Source: Gymnodinialimonas sp. 57CJ19 (lineage in GTDB: Bacteria; Pseudomonadota; Alphaproteobacteria; Rhodobacterales; Rhodobacteraceae). From it: 64,000 bases of DNA. The position numbers and the translations under genes are program-made. The notes below the pieces were generated by a model, which saw only the letters and a program-made list of their open reading frames with translations, did not search any database and was not told where the DNA came from. Below, piece after piece: positions 54,584 through 62,924 of the stretch. The stretch lies in assembly GCF_038396845.1 (NCBI RefSeq), contig NZ_CP151587.1, forward strand, positions 2,268,001 through 2,332,000, given 5' to 3'. Each line of letters opens with the position of its first letter. The stretch's first letter is position 1.

Positions 54584-55780
54584 CTAGGTTTTTGCGGCTT
54601 CCAATGCGGCAACGCCGGGCAGGGTCTTACCCTCCATCCACTCCAGAAACGCGCCGCCGGCGGTGGAGATGTAGGAGAAATCATCCGCCACGCCCGCCTT
54701 GTTCAAGGCCGCGACCGTGTCGCCGCCCCCGGCAACCGACGTCAAGCGCCCATCACGAGTCAGTTCTGCCGCCGCGCGGGCAGCGGCGTTGGTGGCGGTG
54801 TCGAAGGGCTCGATCTCGAACGCGCCCAAGGGACCGTTCCAGACGAGAGTCTTGAGGGTCGCGAATTCCGAAACGATGCCCGTGACCGCGTCGGCGCCGG
54901 CATCCAGCACCATTTGATCCGCGGCCAACTCGGTGGTCTCGTCCAGGAAGACATTGTCATAGGCCGCGCCCGCCTTGAATTCTCGCGCCACAAGGCCGTC
55001 CGTGGGCAAGATGATCCGGCAGCCCGTGCTCTTGGCCTTGGCCATGATGTCCCGCGCGGTGTCGAGCAGCTCAGCCTCCACCAAAGAGGCCCCCAGTTGC
55101 GCACCCCGCGCCATCAGGAAGGTGTTGGCCATGCCGCCCCCGATAAACAGAACGTCCAGCTTCTCCACCAGATTATAGAGCAGATCCAATTTGCTAGAGA
55201 CCTTTGCGCCGCCAACAACAGCACCCACAGGGCGCTGGGGTGTGCCAAGCGCGCGGTCCAGTGCATTCAACTCTTCCGCCATCAGGCGCCCGGCACAAGC
55301 GGGCAGCAACCGGGCCACCCCCTCGGTGGACGCATGGGCCCGATGCGCCGCCGAGAACGCGTCGTTGCAATAAACATCGCCCAAAGAGGCAAGGAAGCCC
55401 GCCATCTTCGGGTCGTTCGCCTCTTCCATGGCCGCAAAGCGTGTGTTTTCGATCAAGGTCACGGTGCCCTGGGGCAGCGCATCAAGGCTCTCGCGATCGG
55501 GGCGTTCGACAAAGTTCACCGGCTGGCCAAGGGCCCTTTCCAGCGCGGGCACCGTCACCCGAAGGCTCATCTCGGGCACGTATTCGCCTTTGGGACGGCC
55601 GAAGTGCGCCAGCATCACTGGGCGACCGCCTTTGGCGAGGATATCTTTGATCGTCGGCACGATGCGCGTGATGCGGGTGGCGTCCGTCACCTTCCCGTCC
55701 TCCACGGGCACATTGATGTCCACGCGGGTCAGCACAAGTTTGCCTGACAGGTCCATGTCGTTGAGGGTGTTAAAGCGCAT
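54584..55780 (-). CDS. pgk: Phosphoglycerate kinase
   Basis: Kinase of 398 residues with the N-terminal [18 protein letters not shown] signature, the substrate arginine loop [18 protein letters not shown], and the nucleotide site [15 protein letters not shown] near the C-terminus. It interconverts 1,3-bisphosphoglycerate and 3-phosphoglycerate. Length is standard. Confidence 0.97.
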   Translation of the reverse strand: MRFNTLNDMDLSGKLVLTRVDINVPVEDGKVTDATRITRIVPTIKDILAKGGRPVMLAHFGRPKGEYVPEMSLRVTVPALERALGQPVNFVERPDRESLDALPQGTVTLIENTRFAAMEEANDPKMAGFLASLGDVYCNDAFSAAHRAHASTEGVARLLPACAGRLMAEELNALDRALGTPQRPVGAVVGGAKVSSKLDLLYNLVEKLDVLFIGGGMANTFLMARGAQLGASLVEAELLDTARDIMAKAKSTGCRIILPTDGLVAREFKAGAAYDNVFLDETTELAADQMVLDAGADAVTGIVSEFATLKTLVWNGPLGAFEIEPFDTATNAAARAAAELTRDGRLTSVAGGGDTVAALNKAGVADDFSYISTAGGAFLEWMEGKTLPGVAALEAAKT

Positions 55781-55860
55781 GGTTTCCTCCTGCGGTGCCA
55801 GTCATTCTATGTCTCGCATGAGGCGAGGGCGCACCGAAAGAGTTTAGATGCCTCCGGCGG

Positions 55861-55934
55861 CGATATTTTTGAAAAGATGAAGAGGGGCGGCGCGCGTGCG
55901 GCTCTCGCCCCTCTTCACCTTTTTCCAAATATCG
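55861..55934. repeat. Long imperfect hairpin between gap and pgk
   Basis: Arms at 55861-55889 and 55906-55934 match at 25 of 29 positions; the inner 11 bp (GAAGAGGGGCG / CGCCCCTCTTC) are perfect, with a 16-nt loop. Preceded by CCTCCGGCGG, it resembles the intergenic repeat at 22274-22316. Confidence 0.6.
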
Positions 55935-55936
55935 AA

Positions 55937-55966
55937 TCCGACGCCGCGGCAATCGGTGGCGTCGGA
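55937..55966 (-). terminator. Hairpin downstream of gap
   Basis: Perfect 9-bp stem TCCGACGCC/GGCGTCGGA with a 12-nt loop, 14 nt after the gap stop on the minus strand; weak T-rich tail (TTCGATATTT). It may terminate or attenuate gap transcription before pgk. Confidence 0.45.
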
Positions 55967-55979
55967 TACTTGTGCGCGG

Positions 55980-56981
55980 TCAGAGAAACTTTCCCATGGC
56001 GACCGCGGTATCGCTCATGCGGTTCGAGAAGCCCCATTCGTTGTCGTACCATGTCAGGATACGGCACATTGTGCCTTCCATGACTTTGGTCTGATCGGTG
56101 GCAAAAATCGATGAATGGGGATCGTGGTTGAAGTCCATCGACACCAGTTTTTCGTCTGTGACGCCCAAGATGCCTTTCAGCGGGCCATTGGCGGCTTTGG
56201 CGATGGCGGCGTTGATTTCCTCGACCGAGGTTTCACGGGCGGCCTCAAATGTCAGGTCAACGACCGACACGTTGGGCGTAGGGACACGGATCGCTACGCC
56301 GTCAAGTTTACCCGCCAGTTCCGGCAGCACGAGGCCCACAGCCTTGGCGGCACCGGTAGAGGTTGGAATCATCGACAAGGCCGCGGCGCGGGCGCGGTAG
56401 AGGTCGGTGTGCATGGTGTCCAGTGTCGGCTGGTCGCCGGTGTAGGAATGGATCGTCGTCATGAAGCCTTTGACGATTCCGATTTCCGAGTGCAGCACAT
56501 GGGCAACCGGAGACAGGCAGTTTGTCGTGCAAGAGGCATTCGACACTACGATATCATCGGCGGTCAACTGGTCGTCGTTCACGCCAAATACGATCGTCTT
56601 GTCGGCGTTTTTGCCGGGCGCAGAGATCAGGACCCGCGAGGAGCCGTTCTCCAGATGCGCCTGGCAAGCCTCTTTCGAGGTGAAGATGCCGGTGCATTCC
56701 AGAACAACGTCCACGTCCGCCCAGGGAAGGTCGGCGGGGTTGCGGATGGCGGTGACAGCCATCGGGCCGCGACCGACGTCGATGGTTGTGTCGGTTGTGG
56801 TGACGGTCGCGGGGAAGCGCCCGTGGACTGAGTCGTAGCGCAGCAGGTGGGCGTTGGTCTCGACCGGCCCGAGATCGTTGATGGCCACAACTTCAATATC
56901 GGTGCGGCCCGATTCAATGATGGCGCGCAGCACGTTACGTCCGATGCGACCAAATCCGTTGATGGCGACTTTGACGGCCAT
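55980..56981 (-). CDS. gap: Glyceraldehyde-3-phosphate dehydrogenase (NAD-type)
   Basis: GAPDH of 333 residues. The catalytic cysteine is in [12 protein letters not shown], with the partner histidine in [14 protein letters not shown]. The cofactor loop reads VVAINDLGP with aspartate at residue 36, the residue that binds the adenine ribose and favours NAD. Upstream of pgk and fba on the same strand. A LacI-type palindrome (57049-57062) lies 68 nt upstream of the start. Confidence 0.96.
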   Translation of the reverse strand: MAVKVAINGFGRIGRNVLRAIIESGRTDIEVVAINDLGPVETNAHLLRYDSVHGRFPATVTTTDTTIDVGRGPMAVTAIRNPADLPWADVDVVLECTGIFTSKEACQAHLENGSSRVLISAPGKNADKTIVFGVNDDQLTADDIVVSNASCTTNCLSPVAHVLHSEIGIVKGFMTTIHSYTGDQPTLDTMHTDLYRARAAALSMIPTSTGAAKAVGLVLPELAGKLDGVAIRVPTPNVSVVDLTFEAARETSVEEINAAIAKAANGPLKGILGVTDEKLVSMDFNHDPHSSIFATDQTKVMEGTMCRILTWYDNEWGFSNRMSDTAVAMGKFL

Positions 56982-57048
56982 GGGGAGACTCCTAATGGTA
57001 TGTGCCGCGCGGGCGGCGGCGGGGGCTTTTCGCGCGATCCGAGAGCGC

Positions 57049-57062
57049 TGTTAGCGATAACA
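57049..57062. promoter_or_regulatory. LacI-type operator-like palindrome upstream of gap
   Basis: TGTTAGCGATAACA: perfect TGTTA/TAACA arms around GCGA, close to the palindrome TGTTAGCGCTAACA typical of LacI-family operators. It lies 68 nt upstream of gap. A further TTAGCGCG half-like site is at 57071-57078. Confidence 0.55.
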
Positions 57063-57109
57063 TTTGCGTATTAGCGCGTGCGCAGCCGTTTGGGAAGGGG
57101 CGGAGTGTC

Positions 57110-57253
57110 CTACCGCCAGAAGGCCATCCACAAAAGAAGGCTCGCGAACTTGCGGCCCAGAAAGAGCGACAAGCTCCAGTCAAACATAACCGCATCTACC
57201 GCCAGAAAGGCGGCGATGACGATGATGATCCATATGGCGAGCGTATTGGTCAT
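57110..57253 (-). CDS. Small membrane protein between gap and cupin genes
   Basis: A 47-residue protein beginning MTNTLAIWIIIVIAAF and ending LLLWMAFWR. Residues about 4-25 form one membrane helix; a conserved-looking middle FDWSLSLFLGRKFASL follows. Similar short proteins with a 'FDW...LFLGRKF...FWR' pattern are, as I recall, found beside gap genes in other Rhodobacteraceae. Function unknown. Too short to be found by long-ORF searches. Confidence 0.68.
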   Translation of the reverse strand: MTNTLAIWIIIVIAAFLAVDAVMFDWSLSLFLGRKFASLLLWMAFWR

Positions 57254-57292
57254 GGGCTTGGACCCTGCCACGGGGCGGAGGCGGGCGGAAGG

Positions 57293-57778
57293 CTATTTCT
57301 TCGCCCCCGCCTGGGGGTGCGCCATTGCGTCATGGGGGACAAGGTCCCAAGGCAGGCCCGCGTTGCGGTAAATCCGTCGTGCCTTGCGGGGATAGTCGCC
57401 CACGTCATGGGCCAGGCGTTGCCCGATCACGAGGATGCGCAGTTGCTCGATCCCGGTGTTCACAATGGTATGGGCGAGGCCCATCTTGCGGTAGCCGATG
57501 AAATCACCGGGGGCGATGGGGTGATCTTCTTCTCCGATCGTCGCGGTGCCGGTGCCTGACAGGATATAGACGGCCTCATCCTCATAGTGGTGGACGTGGT
57601 ATTCGGTGGTCTCATCGCCGGGGGCGACCTCGATCAAGTGGATGCCGAGGCCCGTGAGACCGGTTTCATCGCCCAGAGATGTATTCACGCGCTTGGCGTC
57701 GGGGTTCAGAAAGTGGACCTTGGCCAACCCCTCCATCTCGGCAATGTCTGCGGCTTTGAGTAGGTATTTGTCGGTCAT
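57293..57778 (-). CDS. Cupin-domain protein
   Basis: Protein of 161 residues with a single cupin barrel: motif 1 TEYHVHHYEDEAVYILSGTG and motif 2 HPIAPGDFIGYRKMGLAHTI, giving likely metal ligands His, His, Glu and His. No enzymatic assignment; such proteins may be isomerases or small-molecule binders. A strong dyad lies 78 nt upstream. Confidence 0.85.
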   Translation of the reverse strand: MTDKYLLKAADIAEMEGLAKVHFLNPDAKRVNTSLGDETGLTGLGIHLIEVAPGDETTEYHVHHYEDEAVYILSGTGTATIGEEDHPIAPGDFIGYRKMGLAHTIVNTGIEQLRILVIGQRLAHDVGDYPRKARRIYRNAGLPWDLVPHDAMAHPQAGAKK

Positions 57779-57855
57779 GGGGGGCCTCCTGCGGTCTGGT
57801 TACGGGCCAGAGTGGGGGAGGGTTGGGGATGGGTAAAGGGGCAATGGGAAGGGGT

Positions 57856-57874
57856 ATGTCAGTTGAGCTGACAT
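57856..57874. promoter_or_regulatory. Inverted repeat upstream of the cupin gene
   Basis: ATGTCAG-TTGAG-CTGACAT, perfect 7-bp arms, 78 nt upstream of the cupin start. It may be an operator; it also lies just beyond the tandem repeat after gap2. The rest of the 314-nt spacer between the cupin gene and gap2 holds only the repeat array. Confidence 0.45.
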
Positions 57875-57892
57875 CACGGGCCACGACGCGCG

Positions 57893-58087
57893 CCCGCGCT
57901 CAAGCAGCGCGAGGCGCGGTAGCGCATGGAAAGAGCCCGCGCTCAAGTAGCGCGAAGCGCGGTAGCGCATGGATGGACCCCGCGCTCAAGTAGCGCGAAG
58001 CGCGATAGCGCATGGAAAGAGCCCGCGCTCAAGTAGCGCGAAGCGCGGTAGCGCATGGAAGGAGCCCGCGCGAAGCGCGGTAGCGCC
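57893..58087. repeat. 43-bp tandem repeat, four full copies plus a shortened one
   Basis: Copies start at 57893, 57936, 57979, 58022 and 58065 (exact 43-nt period). The unit contains CGCGCTCAAGTAGCGCGAAG and continues GCGCGGTAGCGCATGGA; the last copy lacks about 11 internal bases. Each unit can fold through complementary GCGC-rich parts. The array ends 5 nt from the stop of gap2, in its 3' untranslated region. Copies differ at only a few bases. Confidence 0.85.
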
Positions 58088-58092
58088 AATGT

Positions 58093-59097
58093 TTAATGCG
58101 TCAGGCGGCCCATGGCGCTGGCGACGTCGGCCATGCGGGCAGAGAAGCCCCACTCGTTATCGTACCATGCCAACACGCGGACCGTGCGACCGCCGACGAC
58201 CTTGGTCTGGTCGGGCGCGAAGATCGACGACGGCGTCGTGTGGTTGAAGTCGACCGATACCTTGGGGGCGGGATCATAGGACAGGACGGCGCCCATGTAG
58301 CCGTTGGCGGCCTCTGCCATGATTTCGTTAACGTCGTTAACCGTGACATCACGGGCGGCTTCAAAGGTCAGGTCTACGGCCGAGACATTTGGCGTGGGCA
58401 CCCGCAGGGCGGTGCCGTCCAGTTTGCCTTCCATCTCGGGCAGAACTTCGGCCAGGGCCTTGGCGGCCCCGGTGGAGGTGGGGATCATCGCCATGGCGGC
58501 GGCGCGGGCGCGGTAGAGGTCATCGTGCCGGCGGTCCAGCGTCGGCTGATCGCCGGTGTAGGAATGGATCGTCGTCATGATGCCGCGCTCGATGCCGATG
58601 GCCTCGTTCAGCACCTTCACCAGCGGGGCGAGGCAGTTGGTGGTGCACGATCCATTGGAGATCATCCGCTCATCCGCCAGCATGTCGCGGTGGTTCACGC
58701 CGTAAACAACGGTGCGATCTACGTTTTTCGCGGGCGCCGAGATCAGCACCTTCTTCGCGCCGCGTTCCAGATGCACGCTGGATTTCCGGCCGTCGTTGAA
58801 CTTGCCGGTGCATTCCAGAACCACATCGCAACCTTCCCAATCCAGCTCGGCCGGGTCGTAGGTCGAGAACATCTGCATCGGGCCACGCCCCAGATCCATC
58901 GTGTCGCCATCTACTCGAACCTCTCCGGGGAAGCGGCCATGGACGCTGTCGAAGCGGAGCAGGTGTGCCGAAGTCTCTACCGGACCGGTGGCGTTGATCT
59001 TGACCACCTGCACATCATTGCGCGCGCTCTCGGCGATATAGGCCAGTGTGGCGCGTCCAATGCGGCCAAAACCGTTGATGCCGAGGGTGATGGTCAT
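58093..59097 (-). CDS. Second glyceraldehyde-3-phosphate dehydrogenase paralogue
   Basis: GAPDH of 334 residues with SNGSCTTNCLAP and [14 protein letters not shown], so the catalytic centre is intact. The cofactor loop is VVKINATGP: the NAD-selecting aspartate of the first paralogue is alanine here (residue 36), as in GapB-type enzymes that use NADP and work in the gluconeogenic direction. That functional reading is inference. Two operator-like sites precede it and a tandem repeat follows it. Confidence 0.93.
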   Translation of the reverse strand: MTITLGINGFGRIGRATLAYIAESARNDVQVVKINATGPVETSAHLLRFDSVHGRFPGEVRVDGDTMDLGRGPMQMFSTYDPAELDWEGCDVVLECTGKFNDGRKSSVHLERGAKKVLISAPAKNVDRTVVYGVNHRDMLADERMISNGSCTTNCLAPLVKVLNEAIGIERGIMTTIHSYTGDQPTLDRRHDDLYRARAAAMAMIPTSTGAAKALAEVLPEMEGKLDGTALRVPTPNVSAVDLTFEAARDVTVNDVNEIMAEAANGYMGAVLSYDPAPKVSVDFNHTTPSSIFAPDQTKVVGGRTVRVLAWYDNEWGFSARMADVASAMGRLTH

Positions 59098-59183
59098 GGT
59101 GCAGCTCCTATCATCTCATCGCTTGGGACTTGGTTAGGGCGCATTGCGCCGTCTGTGAACCCAAAAGAGATGCCATTTCGGGA

Positions 59184-59197
59184 TGTTAGCGGAAACG
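59184..59197. promoter_or_regulatory. LacI-type operator-like site 1 upstream of gap2
   Basis: TGTTAGCGGAAACG, with a perfect left half TGTTAGCG and a weaker right half, 87 nt upstream of the gap2 start and 110 nt upstream of the divergent DUF808 gene. Confidence 0.45.
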
Positions 59198-59214
59198 GTG
59201 GCGCAAACATCGCG

Positions 59215-59228
59215 TGATTGCGCTAACA
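59215..59228. promoter_or_regulatory. LacI-type operator-like site 2 upstream of gap2
   Basis: TGATTGCGCTAACA, with a perfect right half GCGCTAACA and a left half one base short of the palindrome. It is 31 nt from site 1, about three helical turns. Confidence 0.4.
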
Positions 59229-59306
59229 ATTGTCGGGCGTTCTTCGGTGGACGTGGGCGGCCAGTGGCTTATGTTACGCGAAGAGTGCGAATTTTAAGGA
59301 TGTACC

Positions 59307-60275
59307 ATGAGCGGACTACTGGCCCTTCTGGATGACGTGGCAGCGATTGCCAAAGTGGCTGCGGCTTCGGTGGATGATGTGATTTCGCAGGCCGCCAAGG
59401 CGGGCGCGAAGGCGGCGGGGGCGGTGATTGATGACGCCGCCGTGACGCCCAAGTATGTCCACGGGTTTTCGGCCAAGCGAGAGCTTCCCATTGTGTGGAA
59501 GATCGCACGCGCCTCGGTCTTCAACAAGTTGGTGATCCTGTTGCCGGTGGCTTTGCTGTTGTCGGCTTTCGCGCCATGGATGATCCCGCCGCTTCTGATG
59601 TTGGGCGGGGCGTATTTGTGCTTTGAAGGGGCCGAGAAGATCCACCACTGGTTGTCGTCCCGCCATGACGATGTGGCCGAGGCTGCCGCCGTGAAGGCAT
59701 CGGGCGTAGATACGGCGCATCTGGAAGAGCAGAAGGTGAAGGGCGCGATCAAGACCGATTTCATCTTGTCGGCCGAGATCATGACCATCGCTTTGGCGGC
59801 ATTGGAGACCGATAACATCTGGTTCCAGGCCGGGGCCTTGGCGGTTGTGGCCATAGGGATCACATTGCTGGTTTACGGCGCGGTGGCGCTGATCGTGAAG
59901 GCCGATGATGTGGGGCTGCACATGGCCTCCAACGGGCGTCTTGGGGTGACCCAGAAGATCGGCGAAGCGATTGTGCGCGGGATGCCGGGCTTTCTAAAGG
60001 CGTTAACCGTTGTGGGCACGGCGGCGATGCTATGGGTCGGCGGGTCGATCATCGTGCATGGCCTGGCCGAAATGGGCTGGCACGGGCCGGAGCATTGGAT
60101 TGAGGGCATTGCCCATTCCGTTGGCGGCGAGAACGGCGCCATCACCTGGATCGTGACCGCGGCGATTGATGGCATCTTGGGCGTGATCCTGGGGATGATC
60201 TTGATCCCCATCGTGACCCATGTGATTGGCCCAATCATGCGGGCCGTTGGGCTGGCCGGTGAGGCGAGCCACTAA
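59307..60275 (+). CDS. DUF808 (YedI-like) membrane protein
   Basis: Protein of 322 residues starting SGLLALLDDVAAIAKVAAAS, the signature of DUF808/YedI. There are about five to six membrane helices (near 68-90, 95-110, 160-178, 182-205, 230-255 and 270-300). Function unknown; the E. coli relative is an inner-membrane protein of unknown role. It is divergent from gap2. Confidence 0.9.
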   Translation: MSGLLALLDDVAAIAKVAAASVDDVISQAAKAGAKAAGAVIDDAAVTPKYVHGFSAKRELPIVWKIARASVFNKLVILLPVALLLSAFAPWMIPPLLMLGGAYLCFEGAEKIHHWLSSRHDDVAEAAAVKASGVDTAHLEEQKVKGAIKTDFILSAEIMTIALAALETDNIWFQAGALAVVAIGITLLVYGAVALIVKADDVGLHMASNGRLGVTQKIGEAIVRGMPGFLKALTVVGTAAMLWVGGSIIVHGLAEMGWHGPEHWIEGIAHSVGGENGAITWIVTAAIDGILGVILGMILIPIVTHVIGPIMRAVGLAGEASH

Positions 60276-60373
60276 ATTCGGCCGTTTCTGCGCCCCCTTC
60301 GGCGTCACATAGGGCCGACACCGCTGTGCCGTGCGGGTTTTTCGCGCGGCGTTAACCATATCTTTATGATCGC

Positions 60374-60598
60374 ATGTTAACCAATGCTCCGTGGTCAGGA
60401 TGCAGCATCGCTTCTGACCCGTCTAAGAGGAACCCTCGGTGGTCTGGACCCCGCCGGGGGGGACCGCTGTTGTGTGGCTTCTATCTCATTCTGCGTTATG
60501 GCCGTTTCCGCGCCGCCGAACGCGGCCGCCAAGATCCCAAGAAAAAGCCCGCCAACGCGGAAGGCGCGGGCGGGCGATGTGTGCAGGTGGGCCGGTAG
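60374..60598 (+). CDS. Doubtful small ORF in the spacer between DUF808 and tkt genes
   Basis: An open frame of 74 codons with a basic C-terminus (RQDPKKKPANAEGAGG). There is no clear ribosome binding site, and it runs through the tkt terminator on the opposite strand, so I doubt that it is a gene. The 338-nt spacer otherwise shows only that terminator. Confidence 0.15.
   Translation: MLTNAPWSGCSIASDPSKRNPRWSGPRRGGPLLCGFYLILRYGRFRAAERGRQDPKKKPANAEGAGGRCVQVGR
60542..60575 (-). terminator. Rho-independent terminator after tkt
   Basis: On the minus strand GCCCGCC...GGCGGGC (7-bp outer stem, 60569-60575 with 60547-60553) encloses an inner CGCG pairing and is followed by TTTTT at 60542-60546. Confidence 0.8.
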
Positions 60599-60613
60599 GC
60601 CCGAAACCAGAGC

Positions 60614-62629
60614 TTACAGCAGCTCTTTCACCTTGGCAGCGACGCCTTCGGCGGTGATGCCGAAGTGGGCGTACAAGTCTTCCGCCGGCGCGGAGGCCCC
60701 GAAGCCGGGCATTCCGACAAAACCGCCCTTGTCGCGCTTGCCACGCTCTCCAAACAACCAACGATCCCAACCGAAATCGACGGCGGCTTCCACGGCCACA
60801 CGGACCGGGCCGCCCGGCAGTACGCGCTTGCGGTAGCTTTCTTCTTGCTGCTCGAACAGCTCCCAACAAGGCATGGACACCACGCGGGTGCCGATGCCTT
60901 CGGCTTGCAGCAGGTCCCGGGCCGCCATGGCGATGGCAACTTCCGAACCGGTGGCCATGAGGATCGCCTGGCGTTTGCCCTCGGCGTCGGCCAGAACGTA
61001 GGCGCCCTGAGCGGTGAGGTTCTTGGTCTTGTGCTCGGTCCGCACCGTCGGCAGACCTTGGCGAGACAGGGCCAGCGTGGAAGGGGTCTTGCTGGTGCTC
61101 AGCGCCAGTTCCCAAGCCTCGGCGGTTTCCACGGCGTCGGCAGGGCGGAAGACGTTCATGTTGGGCGTGGCGCGCAACATGGCGAGGTGCTCCACAGGCT
61201 GGTGCGTCGGGCCATCTTCGCCAACGCCGATGGAATCGTGGGTCATCACATAGACCGGCGCGATGCCCATCAGCGCGGACAGGCGCATAGAGGGGCGGGC
61301 GTAGTCGGTGAAGGTGAAGAAGGTGCCGCCGTAGGGCTTGATGCCGCCGTGCAGCACCATGCCGTTCATCGCCGCCGCCATGGCGTGTTCACGGATACCG
61401 TAGTGGACGTGACGGCCCTTGCGATTTTCGGGAGAGAAGATGCCAAGCCCGCCCGTATGGGTCAGGTTCGATCCGGTCAGATCGGCAGAACCGCCAAGGG
61501 TTTCTGGGACGATGGTGTTGATAACCTCAAGCGCCATTTGGCTGGCCTTGCGGGTCGCGACCTTGGGCTTCTCATCGGAGAGCTGCTTTTTGAACGCCTT
61601 GATCGTGGCCGACAGCTTTTTGGGCATTTCGCCGGCGAAGGCACGGGTGAACTCGGCCTGCTTTCCTGCGGAAAGGGCATTGAACCGCTCCTCCCACGCT
61701 GCGCTTTGCTCCTCGCCGCGGCGGCCTACGGCCTCCCACCATTGCTTCAGGTCGGCGGGGATTTCAAAGGGCGCATGGGGCCAGCCGTAGGCGGCCTTGG
61801 TGTCGGCAACCAACTGCGGGTCGGTCAAAGCGCCGTGGCCTTTGGCGGTGTCTTGCGCGCTGGAGCCGATGGCAATGTGGGTTTTGCACGCGATCATCGC
61901 GGGGCGGGGGGAGGCTTTGGCCTCGGTCAAGGCGCGGTCGATATCGGCGGGGTCATGGCCATCGCAGCTGAACACGTCCCACCCGGACGCGGCAAACCGC
62001 GCCTTCTGGTCGGTGCAGTCGGACATCGACACGTTGCCGTCGATGGTGATGCCGTTGTCATCCCACATGACGATCAGGCGCGACAGCTCCTGGCGACCGG
62101 CGAGCGCCAGCGCCTCTTGGCTAATGCCCTCCATCAAGCAGCCGTCGCCGGCGATGCAATAGGTGTAGTGGTCGATGATCTTCTTGCCCCAGGTGGCCCG
62201 CAGATGCTCTTCCGCCATGGCGAAACCCACGGCGTTGGCGATGCCTTGGCCAAGGGGGCCGGTTGTGGTCTCGACACCTTTCACGTGGCCGTATTCAGGG
62301 TGGCCTGCGGTGATCGCGCCCAACTGGCGGAAGTTCTTGATCTGCTCCAGCGTCATGTCCTTGTAGCCGGTCAGGTGCAGCAGCGAGTAGATCAGCATGG
62401 AGCCATGGCCCGCCGACAGGATAAAGCGGTCGCGGTTGGGCCAATCGGGGTTGGAAGCATCAAAGCTGAGGTGCTTGTCAAACAGCACCGTGGCCACGTC
62501 GGCCATGCCCATCGGCATGCCAGAGTGGCCGGAATTGGCGGCAGCCACGGCGTCCAGCGTCAGGGTGCGGATGCAGGCAGCGCGGGCCCAATGATCGGGG
62601 TTGGCGCTTGCAAGGGCTTTGATGTCCAT
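60614..62629 (-). CDS. tkt: Transketolase
   Basis: Transketolase of 671 residues. The thiamine diphosphate motif is [18 protein letters not shown] followed by [10 protein letters not shown]. Catalytic-region histidines are in [27 protein letters not shown] and [20 protein letters not shown]. It moves two-carbon units in the pentose phosphate pathway. I start at the ATG at 62629 where conservation begins; the frame continues 49 codons upstream without support. Divergent from the coiled-coil/zapA genes. Confidence 0.96.
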   Translation of the reverse strand: MDIKALASANPDHWARAACIRTLTLDAVAAANSGHSGMPMGMADVATVLFDKHLSFDASNPDWPNRDRFILSAGHGSMLIYSLLHLTGYKDMTLEQIKNFRQLGAITAGHPEYGHVKGVETTTGPLGQGIANAVGFAMAEEHLRATWGKKIIDHYTYCIAGDGCLMEGISQEALALAGRQELSRLIVMWDDNGITIDGNVSMSDCTDQKARFAASGWDVFSCDGHDPADIDRALTEAKASPRPAMIACKTHIAIGSSAQDTAKGHGALTDPQLVADTKAAYGWPHAPFEIPADLKQWWEAVGRRGEEQSAAWEERFNALSAGKQAEFTRAFAGEMPKKLSATIKAFKKQLSDEKPKVATRKASQMALEVINTIVPETLGGSADLTGSNLTHTGGLGIFSPENRKGRHVHYGIREHAMAAAMNGMVLHGGIKPYGGTFFTFTDYARPSMRLSALMGIAPVYVMTHDSIGVGEDGPTHQPVEHLAMLRATPNMNVFRPADAVETAEAWELALSTSKTPSTLALSRQGLPTVRTEHKTKNLTAQGAYVLADAEGKRQAILMATGSEVAIAMAARDLLQAEGIGTRVVSMPCWELFEQQEESYRKRVLPGGPVRVAVEAAVDFGWDRWLFGERGKRDKGGFVGMPGFGASAPAEDLYAHFGITAEGVAAKVKELL

Positions 62630-62924
62630 GGAAGGATCCTTTGTGGCAGCAATGGCTTTGGTTGCAGGCGTGATATCAAAGGCCCGATGAAGTGCAAGCC
62701 GCACAAGGGCCTTTCGGGGCCTGAGAAGGGCCATTTCCGGCCTAAAACGGCGTTTGAGGTGTAGAAAACCTTGCAAAGTGATGCGGTTTGACCCCCAAAT
62801 AGGGGTACGTTAGAGGCAGTATACACGACATCTGCGACGAAACGGGCGCAAAGCCTGCCGGAAGCGGATGTATAGAAATCTAAACACCGCGCCTATGCGG
62901 GATGACGAGGGGGCACCGGCTGTC

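Noticed and set aside
57893..58087. Possible CRISPR array
   Set aside because: The 43-nt units are directly adjacent with no unique spacers between them, and no cas genes are nearby. It is a simple tandem repeat.
8621..58341. Reading the GTTAAC pairs as CtrA binding sites
   Set aside because: The known CtrA box is TTAA-N7-TTAA(C). Here the two TTAA cores are separated by 5 nt, and the copies lie inside genes, so I do not call them CtrA sites, although a relation cannot be excluded.
60665..62764. Open frame of 699 codons on the plus strand opposite tkt
   Set aside because: It is the antisense shadow of transketolase in high-GC DNA. It has histidine/glycine-rich low-complexity sequence and no recognisable domain, and tkt itself is unmistakable.
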